A stretch of DNA of 64,000 bases. It comes from an uncultured Myxococcales bacterium (GTDB lineage: Bacteria; Myxococcota_A; UBA9042). The DNA is taken from the NCBI GenBank assembly GCA_903883645.1, contig CAISBR010000108.1, positions 17,202 to 81,201 on the forward strand, read 5' to 3'. Made by a program: the position numbers and the translations under genes. How positions within the stretch are numbered: the first letter of the stretch is position 1; each line of letters opens with the position of its first letter. The notes below the pieces were generated by a model that had not been told where the DNA came from, ran no database searches, and saw nothing but the letters and a program-made list of their open reading frames with translations. Below are positions 18,035-26,404 of the stretch, one piece after another.

Positions 18035-18945
18035 AGCTTCGACAAATCGACCTTGCGCGTAGGTGCATCGGCGCTGACATTGGCCGGCATGAAGTCGCGG
18101 GCGGCGTGCTGCACAATCAACTCGGCCAAGCGACTGGTGGCTTCTTCGCCTTTACCGCCGTCGAGCCGGGCCAGCACGTGCCCTTTGGCGATCAGCAGGC
18201 CAGTGCGCAGACCCTTGCGATAGTCATTCATATCATTGGCAAATACCAGGTCGGCATTCGCCCGATGCGCCAGGTGAACGCTCGCTTGCAGCAGCGCCGC
18301 CTCGTCCGCACCGGCCAGCAGCTTAAAGCCCAGCAGCCGAGTGTGTGGAGCCGCTGCGCGCACGCCGTCGATCGCCTTGGCCGTGGGATACAGGTCGAGA
18401 CGCAGCATGTCGTCGGGTACGGCCGCAGCAGGCAGCGGGGGCGGCAGCTCGGGTTCAATCTTGGCGTAGGGTGCGGTTGGCAGCCCCAGCGAGTCGACGC
18501 GCGACTGTAGCTTGCCCGCCACCGGCTTGGGCGCAAAGTCGGCCACCGCCATGGCACAGACAGTCAGCGACGGCTGCGAGGCGCGACACAAATCCGCAAG
18601 CGCGGTCGCCGCTTCGGCCGCAGTAGCCACGGGGTGCAGGTGGACTAGGCCCGGTCGCAGCTTGCGGGCCAACCGCTCGGCGCGGACTTCGCTTTCGTGC
18701 CAGCGGGCCGGCCAGTCTGCAGCGGTGGTGTCGATCGTCGCCGGCAAGTGCCCCGGCAGGCGGGCCCCAGGTCCATGCAAATACTCGACTTGCCAACCGC
18801 GCGCCATAAGCGACTCGGCGATCGCGCAAGGCAGGGCGCCCGTCGCCACATTGGCCAAGTGCCGCACCGCGTCGATCGGCTCGCGGGTACCACCGGCAGT
18901 AATGACGGCAATCGGCCGGGCAGAATTGGGCGAAAGCTGTGTCAT
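18031..18945 (-). CDS. coaB: Stand-alone phosphopantothenate--cysteine ligase
   Basis: This 304-residue cytoplasmic enzyme of coenzyme A synthesis joins 4'-phosphopantothenate to cysteine. Most bacteria have it fused behind CoaC; here there is no decarboxylase domain. ITAGGTREPIDAVRHLAN (nucleotide-binding loop), the AMAVADFAPKPV segment, LLGFKLLAGADE and ADLVFANDM match the stand-alone form known from streptococci. ATG 18945 overlaps the uppP stop (ATGA), so the two are probably translationally coupled; an ATG at 18960 inside uppP is less likely. The CTP or ATP preference is not clear from sequence. Confidence 0.8.
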   Translation of the reverse strand: MTQLSPNSARPIAVITAGGTREPIDAVRHLANVATGALPCAIAESLMARGWQVEYLHGPGARLPGHLPATIDTTAADWPARWHESEVRAERLARKLRPGLVHLHPVATAAEAATALADLCRASQPSLTVCAMAVADFAPKPVAGKLQSRVDSLGLPTAPYAKIEPELPPPLPAAAVPDDMLRLDLYPTAKAIDGVRAAAPHTRLLGFKLLAGADEAALLQASVHLAHRANADLVFANDMNDYRKGLRTGLLIAKGHVLARLDGGKGEEATSRLAELIVQHAARDFMPANVSADAPTRKVDLSKL

Positions 18946-19775
18946 GTTAGGGTTTTCCATACGACTAGCGCTAGCACCAGGCGGTACACGCCAAATGGCA
19001 AGAGGCCAACCTTGCCAAGGATGCGCAAGAAGCCCGCGATGGCGGCCCAGCCCACCAAGAAGCTGGCCAGCAGACCGATGGTGATCGCCTCAACGCCGAT
19101 TTGATCGAGCAGAATCCGCCACTCTTTCATGGTCTCGTAGGCCGTGGCCGCGCCGAGCACCGGAATGGCCAGCAAAAACGAAAAATCAGCCGCAGCGCGC
19201 CGGTCCAAGCCCGCAAATAGCCCGCCGATCATGGTCGACATCGAGCGCGAGGTGCCAGGCAGCAGCGAAAAGCACTGAAACCCGCCAACGATCGCGGCAG
19301 TGCGCAGGTCGAGGTGGCCCAGGTCCTTGCTCTCGCCTTGCTGCGGCCGCTTAGCGAACCACAGGTCCGCCGCAATCATCAGCACGCCGCCCACCGCGAG
19401 CGCCACCGCCACAGGCGTGACGCCAAACAGCAACGCCTTGATTTGCTTGCGAAGTAGCAACCCCACCACCATCACCGGCACGAAGGCTACACCCAGGCCC
19501 ACGGCCAGTCGCCGGCCGCGCTGGTTGCGCACGGGGTCGTCGCTGCTCAGGTCGCGCACGCGTTCGAGCAAAAGCGGCGCGTAATACCAACAGCAGGCCA
19601 GCCAGGCGCCGGCTTGAATCACGATGTCGAATGCGTCAATTGCTTGTTTCTGCTCAGCACTTTGCCCGAGCCCGAGCCACGAGCCGGCCAATATCAAGTG
19701 CCCGGTCGACGAAACAGGCACAAATTCAGTCAGCCCTTCGACAATACCCAGTACTAGCGCGTGCGTAAGTTCCAT
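18942..19775 (-). CDS. uppP: Undecaprenyl-diphosphatase
   Basis: This 277-residue, eight-helix inner-membrane protein of the BacA/UppP family recycles the lipid carrier by converting undecaprenyl diphosphate to the monophosphate. The two family signatures are present: ALVLGIVEGLTEFVPVSSTG with HLIL near the N-terminus and the LLPGTSRSMSTMIGGLFAGL loop. Its length is normal. It overlaps coaB by four bases and is divergent from the kinase gene with about 60 bases between. It may confer bacitracin tolerance, as in other bacteria. Confidence 0.96.
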   Translation of the reverse strand: MELTHALVLGIVEGLTEFVPVSSTGHLILAGSWLGLGQSAEQKQAIDAFDIVIQAGAWLACCWYYAPLLLERVRDLSSDDPVRNQRGRRLAVGLGVAFVPVMVVGLLLRKQIKALLFGVTPVAVALAVGGVLMIAADLWFAKRPQQGESKDLGHLDLRTAAIVGGFQCFSLLPGTSRSMSTMIGGLFAGLDRRAAADFSFLLAIPVLGAATAYETMKEWRILLDQIGVEAITIGLLASFLVGWAAIAGFLRILGKVGLLPFGVYRLVLALVVWKTLT

Positions 19776-19836
19776 GACCGCGGTGTAGCGGAACTGCGGC
19801 GAGAGTCAAGTTCGCGCGCACCAGTTCTTGGTGCCT

Positions 19837-21978
19837 ATGCTTGCGGGGCGATTGCGTGTACATTCCGGCGGTGTGGAACCTCGCCTACCCCAGAACTTCG
19901 GCCGTTATATCCTGCGCGAGCGGGTCGGTCGTGGTGGCATGGCCGAGGTGTTTCGCGCGTCGCTTCCAGGCTTTGGCGGTTTCGAAAAGGCCGTAGCGAT
20001 CAAGCGGATGTTCCGCGATTTCAGCCACGACGCCGCCTTTGTCGAGATGCTCAACGACGAGGCGAAGATCGTCAGTCAGCTGGCGCACCCCAACATTGTG
20101 CAGATCTTGGATGTGGGTCGGGTTGGCGACGAATACTTTATCGCTTTTGAGTATATCGAAGGGGTAGACCTGTTCTCGGTGCTGCAACGGCACCACGAAG
20201 AGCAGCGCGATCTGCCGGCTGGCTTGGCCTGTTTCATCGTGGCCGAGCTGTGCTCAGCGCTCGACTACGCCCACAGCCGGCGCACCACCGATGGCAAACC
20301 GCTTGGAATTATTCACCGCGACGTCTCGCCGCAGAATGTGCTGCTCAGCTTAGTGGGCGAGGTCAAGCTGACCGACTTTGGGATCGCCAAGGCTGCCTAC
20401 CGCTACACGCAAACACAAGCTGGCCTTATCAAAGGTAAAGTCTACTACATGAGCCCCGAGCAGGTGCTGGGGCAAGAGCTCGACTTTCGCTCGGACCTGT
20501 TCGCGGCGGGCATCTTGCTGTTTGAGTGCCTGACGACGCGGCCGCTGTACGATGAACCCGATCAGAAGCGACTGCTCGACCGCGTCAGTCGGGCGCAGGT
20601 CAGCTGGCCGGCCGACAAGATCGGGCGGGTGCCGCCCGTGCTGCGACAAATCGCCGAAAGGGCGCTGCAAGTGCGGCAGACGGAGCGTTACGCCTCGGGC
20701 AAAGACATGCGGTTGGCGCTGACGACGGCGGCGCGCGACCTGGGCTTGTGGTGGGAGCGCGAGCAACTGGGCGCGTATCTGCGGCAAATGTATGGGGTAG
20801 CCGAGGACCGTCCACCGGATGTGCGCGTGCACGAGCGCATGACCCACCCCGAGCGTCACGACGCGCGCTGGAATTCACGGGTCGATGTGAAGCCCCACCG
20901 GGACGATACCGGCGACGAAGCCACTTGGCGCGATCCGGCCCTGCCGCCGCGGCTGCCCTCGTGGGGGCCGGCGGGTCCCAAGGCGCCTCCACCGCGCCCG
21001 CCGCTACCGCCGGTGTCGAGCCAAGTGCGCGAGACGGCGCCACCGCCACTGCCGCCTGCGCCGCCCGTTCCGCCTGCGCCGCCCGTTCCGCCTGCGCCGC
21101 CCATTGCGAGCCCAGCGGCTGCGCCCAGTGCGCCGGCCCGCGCGATTCCGCCTGCGCCGCCCATTGCGAGCCCAGCGGCTGCGCCCAGTGCGCCGGCCCG
21201 CGCGATTCCGCCCAGTCCACCTGTGGCTGCGCCGAGTGCACCGACGCCGGGGCGCCGCGAAGCCTCGCTTTTGGCGCAAAGCACGGTGCCAGGCAAGCCA
21301 AGCGCCAATGGTCGCCAACCGGTGCCGGCTACGCTGCCGCCGCCGCTGCCACCCGCGCTGCCTGCGGAGCCTATCGACGCGCCGACCGCTGAGCCCGATA
21401 ACCCCACATTTGAGCTGTCGGTGATTGCGCTTCAGCCCTCGGCGCCACTGCCGCCACTGGCGCCCGCACCTGCGGCTTCGTCGACCGAAGCTGTGGCATC
21501 ACCTGTACTTGCACAACGTGTGCCCACGCCGCCGCCGCAGGCTCGCCCGCCTGGCTCCCCTCCGCGGCTGCAGCCCCCGGCGCGGCCTGCAAGCCGTCCG
21601 TCGATCGAGCGGCCGGCGCTCGGCAAGTTGACGCCCGCGCCCGCGCCTTCCGCTCCAGCCCGCGAAGATGCGACCTTTCAGATGGATCAGGCTGAGTTGC
21701 AACGCCGTTTGGCCGACCAGCCGCCCGTCTTGCCCGCCGACGCCGACAGCACGCGCGCCGTGGCAGCCGTGGGCGAAGAGCTAGATGACACAACAAAACC
21801 GCAGACTTCGCGGCAGGAGCAGTGGGCCGCACGCACCCAGCCCAGCGGCCCCGCTGCCGACGATAGGCCCGACGACGAGCAACCAGCGAGCCGCACTTTG
21901 CTTATCGCGACGGCCGCAGTGTGGGTGGGCGCGGTGACGCTCGCCGTGTACGCCACGCTGATTACGGTGCGCGGCTAG
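19837..21978 (+). CDS. Membrane-anchored Ser/Thr protein kinase with Pro-rich region
   Basis: About 713 residues. The N-terminal Hanks-type kinase domain (residues ~20-290) has P-loop VGRGGMAEVF, ATP Lys in VAIKRMF, catalytic HRDVSPQNVLL, DFGIAK and MSPEQ. The Asp before Gly and all core residues are intact. A Pro/Ala-rich region of roughly 300 residues follows, with a perfect 60-base tandem duplication, then one C-terminal membrane helix (RTLLIATAAVWVGAVTLAVY). So the kinase is probably cytoplasmic and tethered at its C-terminus, with almost no extracellular sensor. The start is uncertain: ATG 19837, GTG 19831 or GTG 19873 (VEPRLPQNFGRYIL) all fit; none has a good Shine-Dalgarno. Confidence 0.93.
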   Translation: MLAGRLRVHSGGVEPRLPQNFGRYILRERVGRGGMAEVFRASLPGFGGFEKAVAIKRMFRDFSHDAAFVEMLNDEAKIVSQLAHPNIVQILDVGRVGDEYFIAFEYIEGVDLFSVLQRHHEEQRDLPAGLACFIVAELCSALDYAHSRRTTDGKPLGIIHRDVSPQNVLLSLVGEVKLTDFGIAKAAYRYTQTQAGLIKGKVYYMSPEQVLGQELDFRSDLFAAGILLFECLTTRPLYDEPDQKRLLDRVSRAQVSWPADKIGRVPPVLRQIAERALQVRQTERYASGKDMRLALTTAARDLGLWWEREQLGAYLRQMYGVAEDRPPDVRVHERMTHPERHDARWNSRVDVKPHRDDTGDEATWRDPALPPRLPSWGPAGPKAPPPRPPLPPVSSQVRETAPPPLPPAPPVPPAPPVPPAPPIASPAAAPSAPARAIPPAPPIASPAAAPSAPARAIPPSPPVAAPSAPTPGRREASLLAQSTVPGKPSANGRQPVPATLPPPLPPALPAEPIDAPTAEPDNPTFELSVIALQPSAPLPPLAPAPAASSTEAVASPVLAQRVPTPPPQARPPGSPPRLQPPARPASRPSIERPALGKLTPAPAPSAPAREDATFQMDQAELQRRLADQPPVLPADADSTRAVAAVGEELDDTTKPQTSRQEQWAARTQPSGPAADDRPDDEQPASRTLLIATAAVWVGAVTLAVYATLITVRG
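21091..21210 (+). repeat. Perfect 60-bp tandem duplication inside the kinase gene
   Basis: Bases 21091-21150 and 21151-21210 are identical. Each unit is in frame and encodes 20 residues (PAPPIASP...ARAIP) of the Pro-rich linker. Shorter CCTGCGCCGCCCGTT copies lie just upstream. The lack of any mismatch suggests recent slippage or recombination. Confidence 0.95.
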
Positions 21979-21992
21979 AAGTAGGTTGCGAC

Positions 21993-22009
21993 GTAACAGC
22001 CACTGTTAC
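21993..22009. terminator. Short hairpin between convergent genes
   Basis: GTAACAG and CTGTTAC form perfect 7-base arms around a 3-base loop, between the kinase stop (21978) and the stop of the convergent giant gene (22006-22008), which it overlaps. There is no long T-tract, so a bidirectional terminator role is tentative. Confidence 0.4.
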
Positions 22010-25000
22010 TTGGGTAAAATCGCCGTTAGCACGCTAGTGCCGAGCGTCCCTTCGTAGGCCAGCGAAAACCGCGTAGCTCCAGGCGCAATCACCAACTCGG
22101 ACAGGCCGCCCGACCCCAGCAGCGGCACGCCCGTGCTCAGCGGCGCAAAATCGCTGATCAAGACCTGCGCCACCTGGGTAATGAACTTGCTGTCGTTGGC
22201 GGCCTTGAGCCGGGCAATCCACACCTGTCCACTGCCGGGCAGGGCCCACACGGTCAAGAAGTCGGTGCTGCCCGGGATCTCGGCGATGCGAAATGCCGCC
22301 AACGCCGGGCTATCGGTGCCGGGTGGGTCGAACCACTGCGCCACTACCGGCGTCAGCGCGGTGGTCGCAGTCGGAGCGAAGCGAGTATGTGCCAAGAAAC
22401 CGCGTACTTTCCCACCTTGATTGGTCGTGCCTGAGATGGTTGCGATGACGCGTGTGGCGTCGGCATCCCAGGTCATTTCGGCAGCCAAGTAGGCGACATT
22501 TGTGCCGATGACATCAATGCCCTTGGCCACAACCTGCCATGCGGGCTGGGTGCCGACGCTGGCTACCTGACCGTATTGCAACTGCGAATAGGGCTGAAAA
22601 TCTGTGCCGTTCAGGGCCTCGATGTGCACCGGCAAGACCATGCCCTGGGCACCATTCACCGTCGCGACGGCGGGACGACCAAAGCTAAATTTTCCGGGCT
22701 GAGCGGGCGGCATGGCCACGGCCACTGCGGCGCCCGAGCTGACTTGGCCATCGGGATAGATTCCAGTGCCTTGCCAGGCCTGTGCTCCGCTGGCGCGCAG
22801 GGCGGTAATCTGGGCCCCGGTGACCGTGTTTACGTCGGACTTGCTGATGCCCACGGCGACTCGACCGCCACCGATCGGCCAACAGCCGCTGGGGGTGCTG
22901 GGCTGCGATGCCGTGCCGCCCAAGACCTGAGCGCGCAGGACGGCATTTGGACACAGCTTGGTGTCGGTATCGAACCACGTCAGCACGGTTCGCGCAAAAC
23001 TGCTGGGATGGGCTAGCAACTGGGGCTGTTGACTACAGACTCCGCTACTGGGCGAGCCAATCGTCTGCACTTGCAGCGGCGCGCCACCGGGGCCGAGCTT
23101 GACGACCATGGTGGCGCTGCTGCCACTTCCGCATGTAGTCGATTGCCCAGCTAGCCATAGCCGCGGCGCGCCGCCCAGCCAGTCTTCGGCCGTATCTTGC
23201 CAGCGCAGCGTGGGCGCCACCATAGTCAGCATGCCCACCGGCGTGGCGACCGACACCGGGCCGAACTTGCCGCCCGCACCGGTCAAACATTCACCCACCG
23301 AGCACTCGTGCAGCGCGGGGCAAGCCGTAACCTTGACGCAGCCGCTCGCAGGGTCGCACGTGTTCATTAGGCAAGCCGCGGCGTCTGCAGGCCCTGCAGG
23401 GCAGTTCAGCGCTTGGCCCGAGCAGATGCCGGCAATGCAGGTGTCGCCCGTTGTGCACGCATTGCCGTCGCTGCAAAGGCTGCCATTGAGCGGGCCATGC
23501 GAGCACCCCGCCGCTGGCGAGCACGTATCGGTGGTGCACGGGTTCTGGTCATCGCAGCTGGCCGTGCCGCTCGGCTTACAGTTGCCCGTAGCGCAGGTGT
23601 CGCCTACGGTGCATGGGTTGCCGTCGTCGCACGCAATGCCGGTGGCTGGGCTCCACGCCGCGTTCGCCAAGCTGGGTTGGCAGCTTTGGCACGCCGGGCT
23701 GGCGGCGAGCTCGCCCGCGGCACGGCACGCACCGGCAATTTTGCACCAGCCACTGGCCACGGGATGGCTACAAACACCGTCTTGGCACGCGTCGTTCGTA
23801 CACGCCAAGCCGTCGTCGCCGCACACCGTGCCGTTGCCCGCTGGGGTGTGGCCACAGCCGCTGGGCCCCGTGCAGCTATCGACCGTACAAGGGTTGCCAT
23901 CCGAGCAGTTGAGACCCGTGCCGCCGCACTTGCCGGCGCTGCATACGTCGCCCGTGGTGCACGGGTTGCCGTCGTCGCATACCCCAACGATGGGCACCCA
24001 GAAGCACGGCGACTGCGGGGCGCTGCTGTTGCAGTTGTCCGATGTGCAGGGCTCGTTGTCGCTGCAAGCTAGCTTTTGGCCTACGCATTTTCCGCCGACG
24101 GTGCAGGCCTCGCCCACAGTACAGGCGCTGCCGTCGTTGCAAGGTAAGGCCACGCGCACCGACCATGCCGACTGGCTGACCTTGGGCAAGCAGCCCTGGC
24201 AGCTATCGAGCGTGCTGATCGCGCCGCCACTTAGGCATGTTCCCTGAATCATGCACATATCGGCCTTAATTTCGCTGTGATTGCAGACCCCGCCCAAGCA
24301 CTGGTCGATGGTGCAGCCGATGCCGTCGTCGGGGCAGGCGGTGCCGCTGCCGAACAAGCTGTGTTCACATGCGCCGCTGACTGCGTTGCAGGTGTCGAGC
24401 GAGCACGGATTGCCGTCGTCGCAAACCTTGGGGCTGCCGCTGCACTGGCCTAGCACGCAAAAGTCGCCAGAAGTGCAGGCGTTCGCGTCGCTACAGGGCG
24501 TGGCATCGAGAGCTTGGGTCACGCAGCCGACCTCGGCCACGCAGCCGTCTAGGGTGCACGGGTTCTTGTCGTTGCAGCCTAAGGGGGTGCCTTGGCACCA
24601 ACCGCTACTGCACTTGTCGCTTGTCGTGCACGCGTCGCCGTCGTTGCAGGGCAAGCCCATCAAGGGTACCGCTTTGCAGCCAGTCGCCACGCAAGTATTG
24701 GTTGTGCAAGGGTTGCCGTCGTCGCATTCGGCGTCGGTCAAGCACGGGCACGCCATTTCGCCGGGCAGGCACTTGCCGCTATCGCAAGTATCGCCTTTGG
24801 TGCACGGGTCCGCGTCGCTGCAGGGGGCCGCATTGGGCTTGTGGCTGCAGCCAAAGGTGGCGTCGCACAAGTCGTTTGTGCACGGGTTGCCGTCGTCGCA
24901 GGTCGAGGCGGGCAGCGGTGTGCCCACGCACTTGCCGCCTTTGCAGATGTCGTACTGGGTGCACAAGCTGCCATCTGTGCAAGTCACATCTAGGGGTAAG

Positions 25001-26325
25001 AACACGCAACCCAGCTTGGCGTCGCACTTATCGGCGGTGCAAGGCGACTTGTCATCGCACACGAGCGACAGGCCTTGGCACTGGCCCTGGATGCAAAACG
25101 TCGCGAACGTGCACGCGTCGCCGTCGTTGCAGGGCGCGTCGACCTTTTCGCTCCACTGGTTGGGGTTGGCGGGGTCGCAAAACAAGCAAGGATTGCCGTC
25201 CGATACTGCCTGTGCCGGCACGCATACGGGGCCGATGTTGCACACCGCCGGGTTGGGGAATGGCACGCACGCGCCGGCCATGCACATGTCGATGGTGCAG
25301 GGATTGCCGTCGGCGACGCACGGTGGGCTGTCGGGGCCCGACAACGGCTCGTGGCTGCAGCCAAAACCTACGATGCAGCTGTCGCCGGTGCAGGGCACGC
25401 CGTCGTCGCAATCCAGCGGTTTTCCGGGTTTGCATTGGCCGCCCCCGCACGCATCGGCAGCGGTGCACGGGTCGCCGTCGTCGCAGGGCCCGCCTTGAGC
25501 CAGCAGTTGGCAGCCGGTCTTGGGGTCACAACTTGCTGTTGCGCATACGGTTGTGCCAGCGCACTCGACCGCCAGCCCAACGCAGGTGCCCATGGTGGTG
25601 CAGCTGTCGGCGTCGGTGCACGCGTTGCCGTCGTCGCAAGTGCCGCTGGTCACCAAGCTCCAGCCACTGGTCGACACGGTGGGGGCGCATTGGCTGCACG
25701 GTTGGCCGGGCTTGGCCGCGCCGGCAGCGAGACAAGTGGCGTCAATGACACAGAACCCAGGCTTGAGCACAGGGGCGCACGCACCCGCTTGGCACACTCC
25801 GCTGCTGCACTCGGCAAAGCTGCTGTCGTTGCACACTTGCCCGTCGGCGGTGTGGCTGTGGACGCAGCCGCTGTCGGTGCACGTGTCGACGGTACACGGA
25901 TTGTGGTCGTCGCACACGGACAGCGCGGTGCACGACCCCGCCTCGCAACGCCCTGAAACTGTGCACTTTCCGTCGCCTTGGCCGGTACAAGTCGCCTCGT
26001 CTGGCAGCTGCAGCGGAATACAGACGCCGCTTGAGCAGCGGCCGAGCGTGCACGCTTCGTCGAATTGCGCGCACTCTTTGTCGATCTGGCACTTGATTAG
26101 GCTGTCGGCAGGCGAGCCTACCTCGCCGGCGGTATCCGCGACGCTCGCATCGGCGATGGGTACGCATAGCCCGGCCAAGCACGCGCCCGAGGGGCAGTCC
26201 GAGTCGCTCATGCACGCGGTGGTCGGCGCGATGGGGTTGCAGCCACACAGCCATACCGTCGCCAGCAGCGCGAGCCTGCCGAGCCTAGAGCATCGCCGCT
26301 TGGGGTAGCTGGGGGGTAGGGTCAC
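22006..26325 (-). CDS. Giant Cys-rich repeat lipoprotein (CDDGNPCT type)
   Basis: This 1439-residue protein starts most plausibly at GTG 26325, giving a basic n-region (YPKRRCSRLGR), a hydrophobic core and lipobox WLCGC. The frame extends to 26478 without a better signal, and no good Shine-Dalgarno is seen. Residues ~110-1010 contain about 24 copies of a Cys repeat of the form CDDGNPCTxDxC, each probably disulfide-bonded and perhaps Ca2+-binding through its Asp residues. Residues ~1020-1439 are free of repeats and rich in beta-strands (WLAGQSTTCGSGS, FLAHTRFAP), possibly a propeller. Surface exposure is inferred. It lies 79 bases downstream of the DUF2330 gene. Confidence 0.82.
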   Translation of the reverse strand: MTLPPSYPKRRCSRLGRLALLATVWLCGCNPIAPTTACMSDSDCPSGACLAGLCVPIADASVADTAGEVGSPADSLIKCQIDKECAQFDEACTLGRCSSGVCIPLQLPDEATCTGQGDGKCTVSGRCEAGSCTALSVCDDHNPCTVDTCTDSGCVHSHTADGQVCNDSSFAECSSGVCQAGACAPVLKPGFCVIDATCLAAGAAKPGQPCSQCAPTVSTSGWSLVTSGTCDDGNACTDADSCTTMGTCVGLAVECAGTTVCATASCDPKTGCQLLAQGGPCDDGDPCTAADACGGGQCKPGKPLDCDDGVPCTGDSCIVGFGCSHEPLSGPDSPPCVADGNPCTIDMCMAGACVPFPNPAVCNIGPVCVPAQAVSDGNPCLFCDPANPNQWSEKVDAPCNDGDACTFATFCIQGQCQGLSLVCDDKSPCTADKCDAKLGCVFLPLDVTCTDGSLCTQYDICKGGKCVGTPLPASTCDDGNPCTNDLCDATFGCSHKPNAAPCSDADPCTKGDTCDSGKCLPGEMACPCLTDAECDDGNPCTTNTCVATGCKAVPLMGLPCNDGDACTTSDKCSSGWCQGTPLGCNDKNPCTLDGCVAEVGCVTQALDATPCSDANACTSGDFCVLGQCSGSPKVCDDGNPCSLDTCNAVSGACEHSLFGSGTACPDDGIGCTIDQCLGGVCNHSEIKADMCMIQGTCLSGGAISTLDSCQGCLPKVSQSAWSVRVALPCNDGSACTVGEACTVGGKCVGQKLACSDNEPCTSDNCNSSAPQSPCFWVPIVGVCDDGNPCTTGDVCSAGKCGGTGLNCSDGNPCTVDSCTGPSGCGHTPAGNGTVCGDDGLACTNDACQDGVCSHPVASGWCKIAGACRAAGELAASPACQSCQPSLANAAWSPATGIACDDGNPCTVGDTCATGNCKPSGTASCDDQNPCTTDTCSPAAGCSHGPLNGSLCSDGNACTTGDTCIAGICSGQALNCPAGPADAAACLMNTCDPASGCVKVTACPALHECSVGECLTGAGGKFGPVSVATPVGMLTMVAPTLRWQDTAEDWLGGAPRLWLAGQSTTCGSGSSATMVVKLGPGGAPLQVQTIGSPSSGVCSQQPQLLAHPSSFARTVLTWFDTDTKLCPNAVLRAQVLGGTASQPSTPSGCWPIGGGRVAVGISKSDVNTVTGAQITALRASGAQAWQGTGIYPDGQVSSGAAVAVAMPPAQPGKFSFGRPAVATVNGAQGMVLPVHIEALNGTDFQPYSQLQYGQVASVGTQPAWQVVAKGIDVIGTNVAYLAAEMTWDADATRVIATISGTTNQGGKVRGFLAHTRFAPTATTALTPVVAQWFDPPGTDSPALAAFRIAEIPGSTDFLTVWALPGSGQVWIARLKAANDSKFITQVAQVLISDFAPLSTGVPLLGSGGLSELVIAPGATRFSLAYEGTLGTSVLTAILPK

Positions 26326-26404
26326 CGCGGTCCGTGCACAGGTCCGCGCCTGTAGCCATGCAGTATCCAAATTTGCGCGCTGCGTGTCGAACTGTGAAGT
26401 GGAG

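Noticed and set aside
23099..25498. Long plus-strand open frames opposite the CDDGNPCT repeats
   Set aside because: The Ser/Pro/His-rich translations mirror the Cys repeats of the minus-strand gene. No signal peptide or ribosome site supports them.
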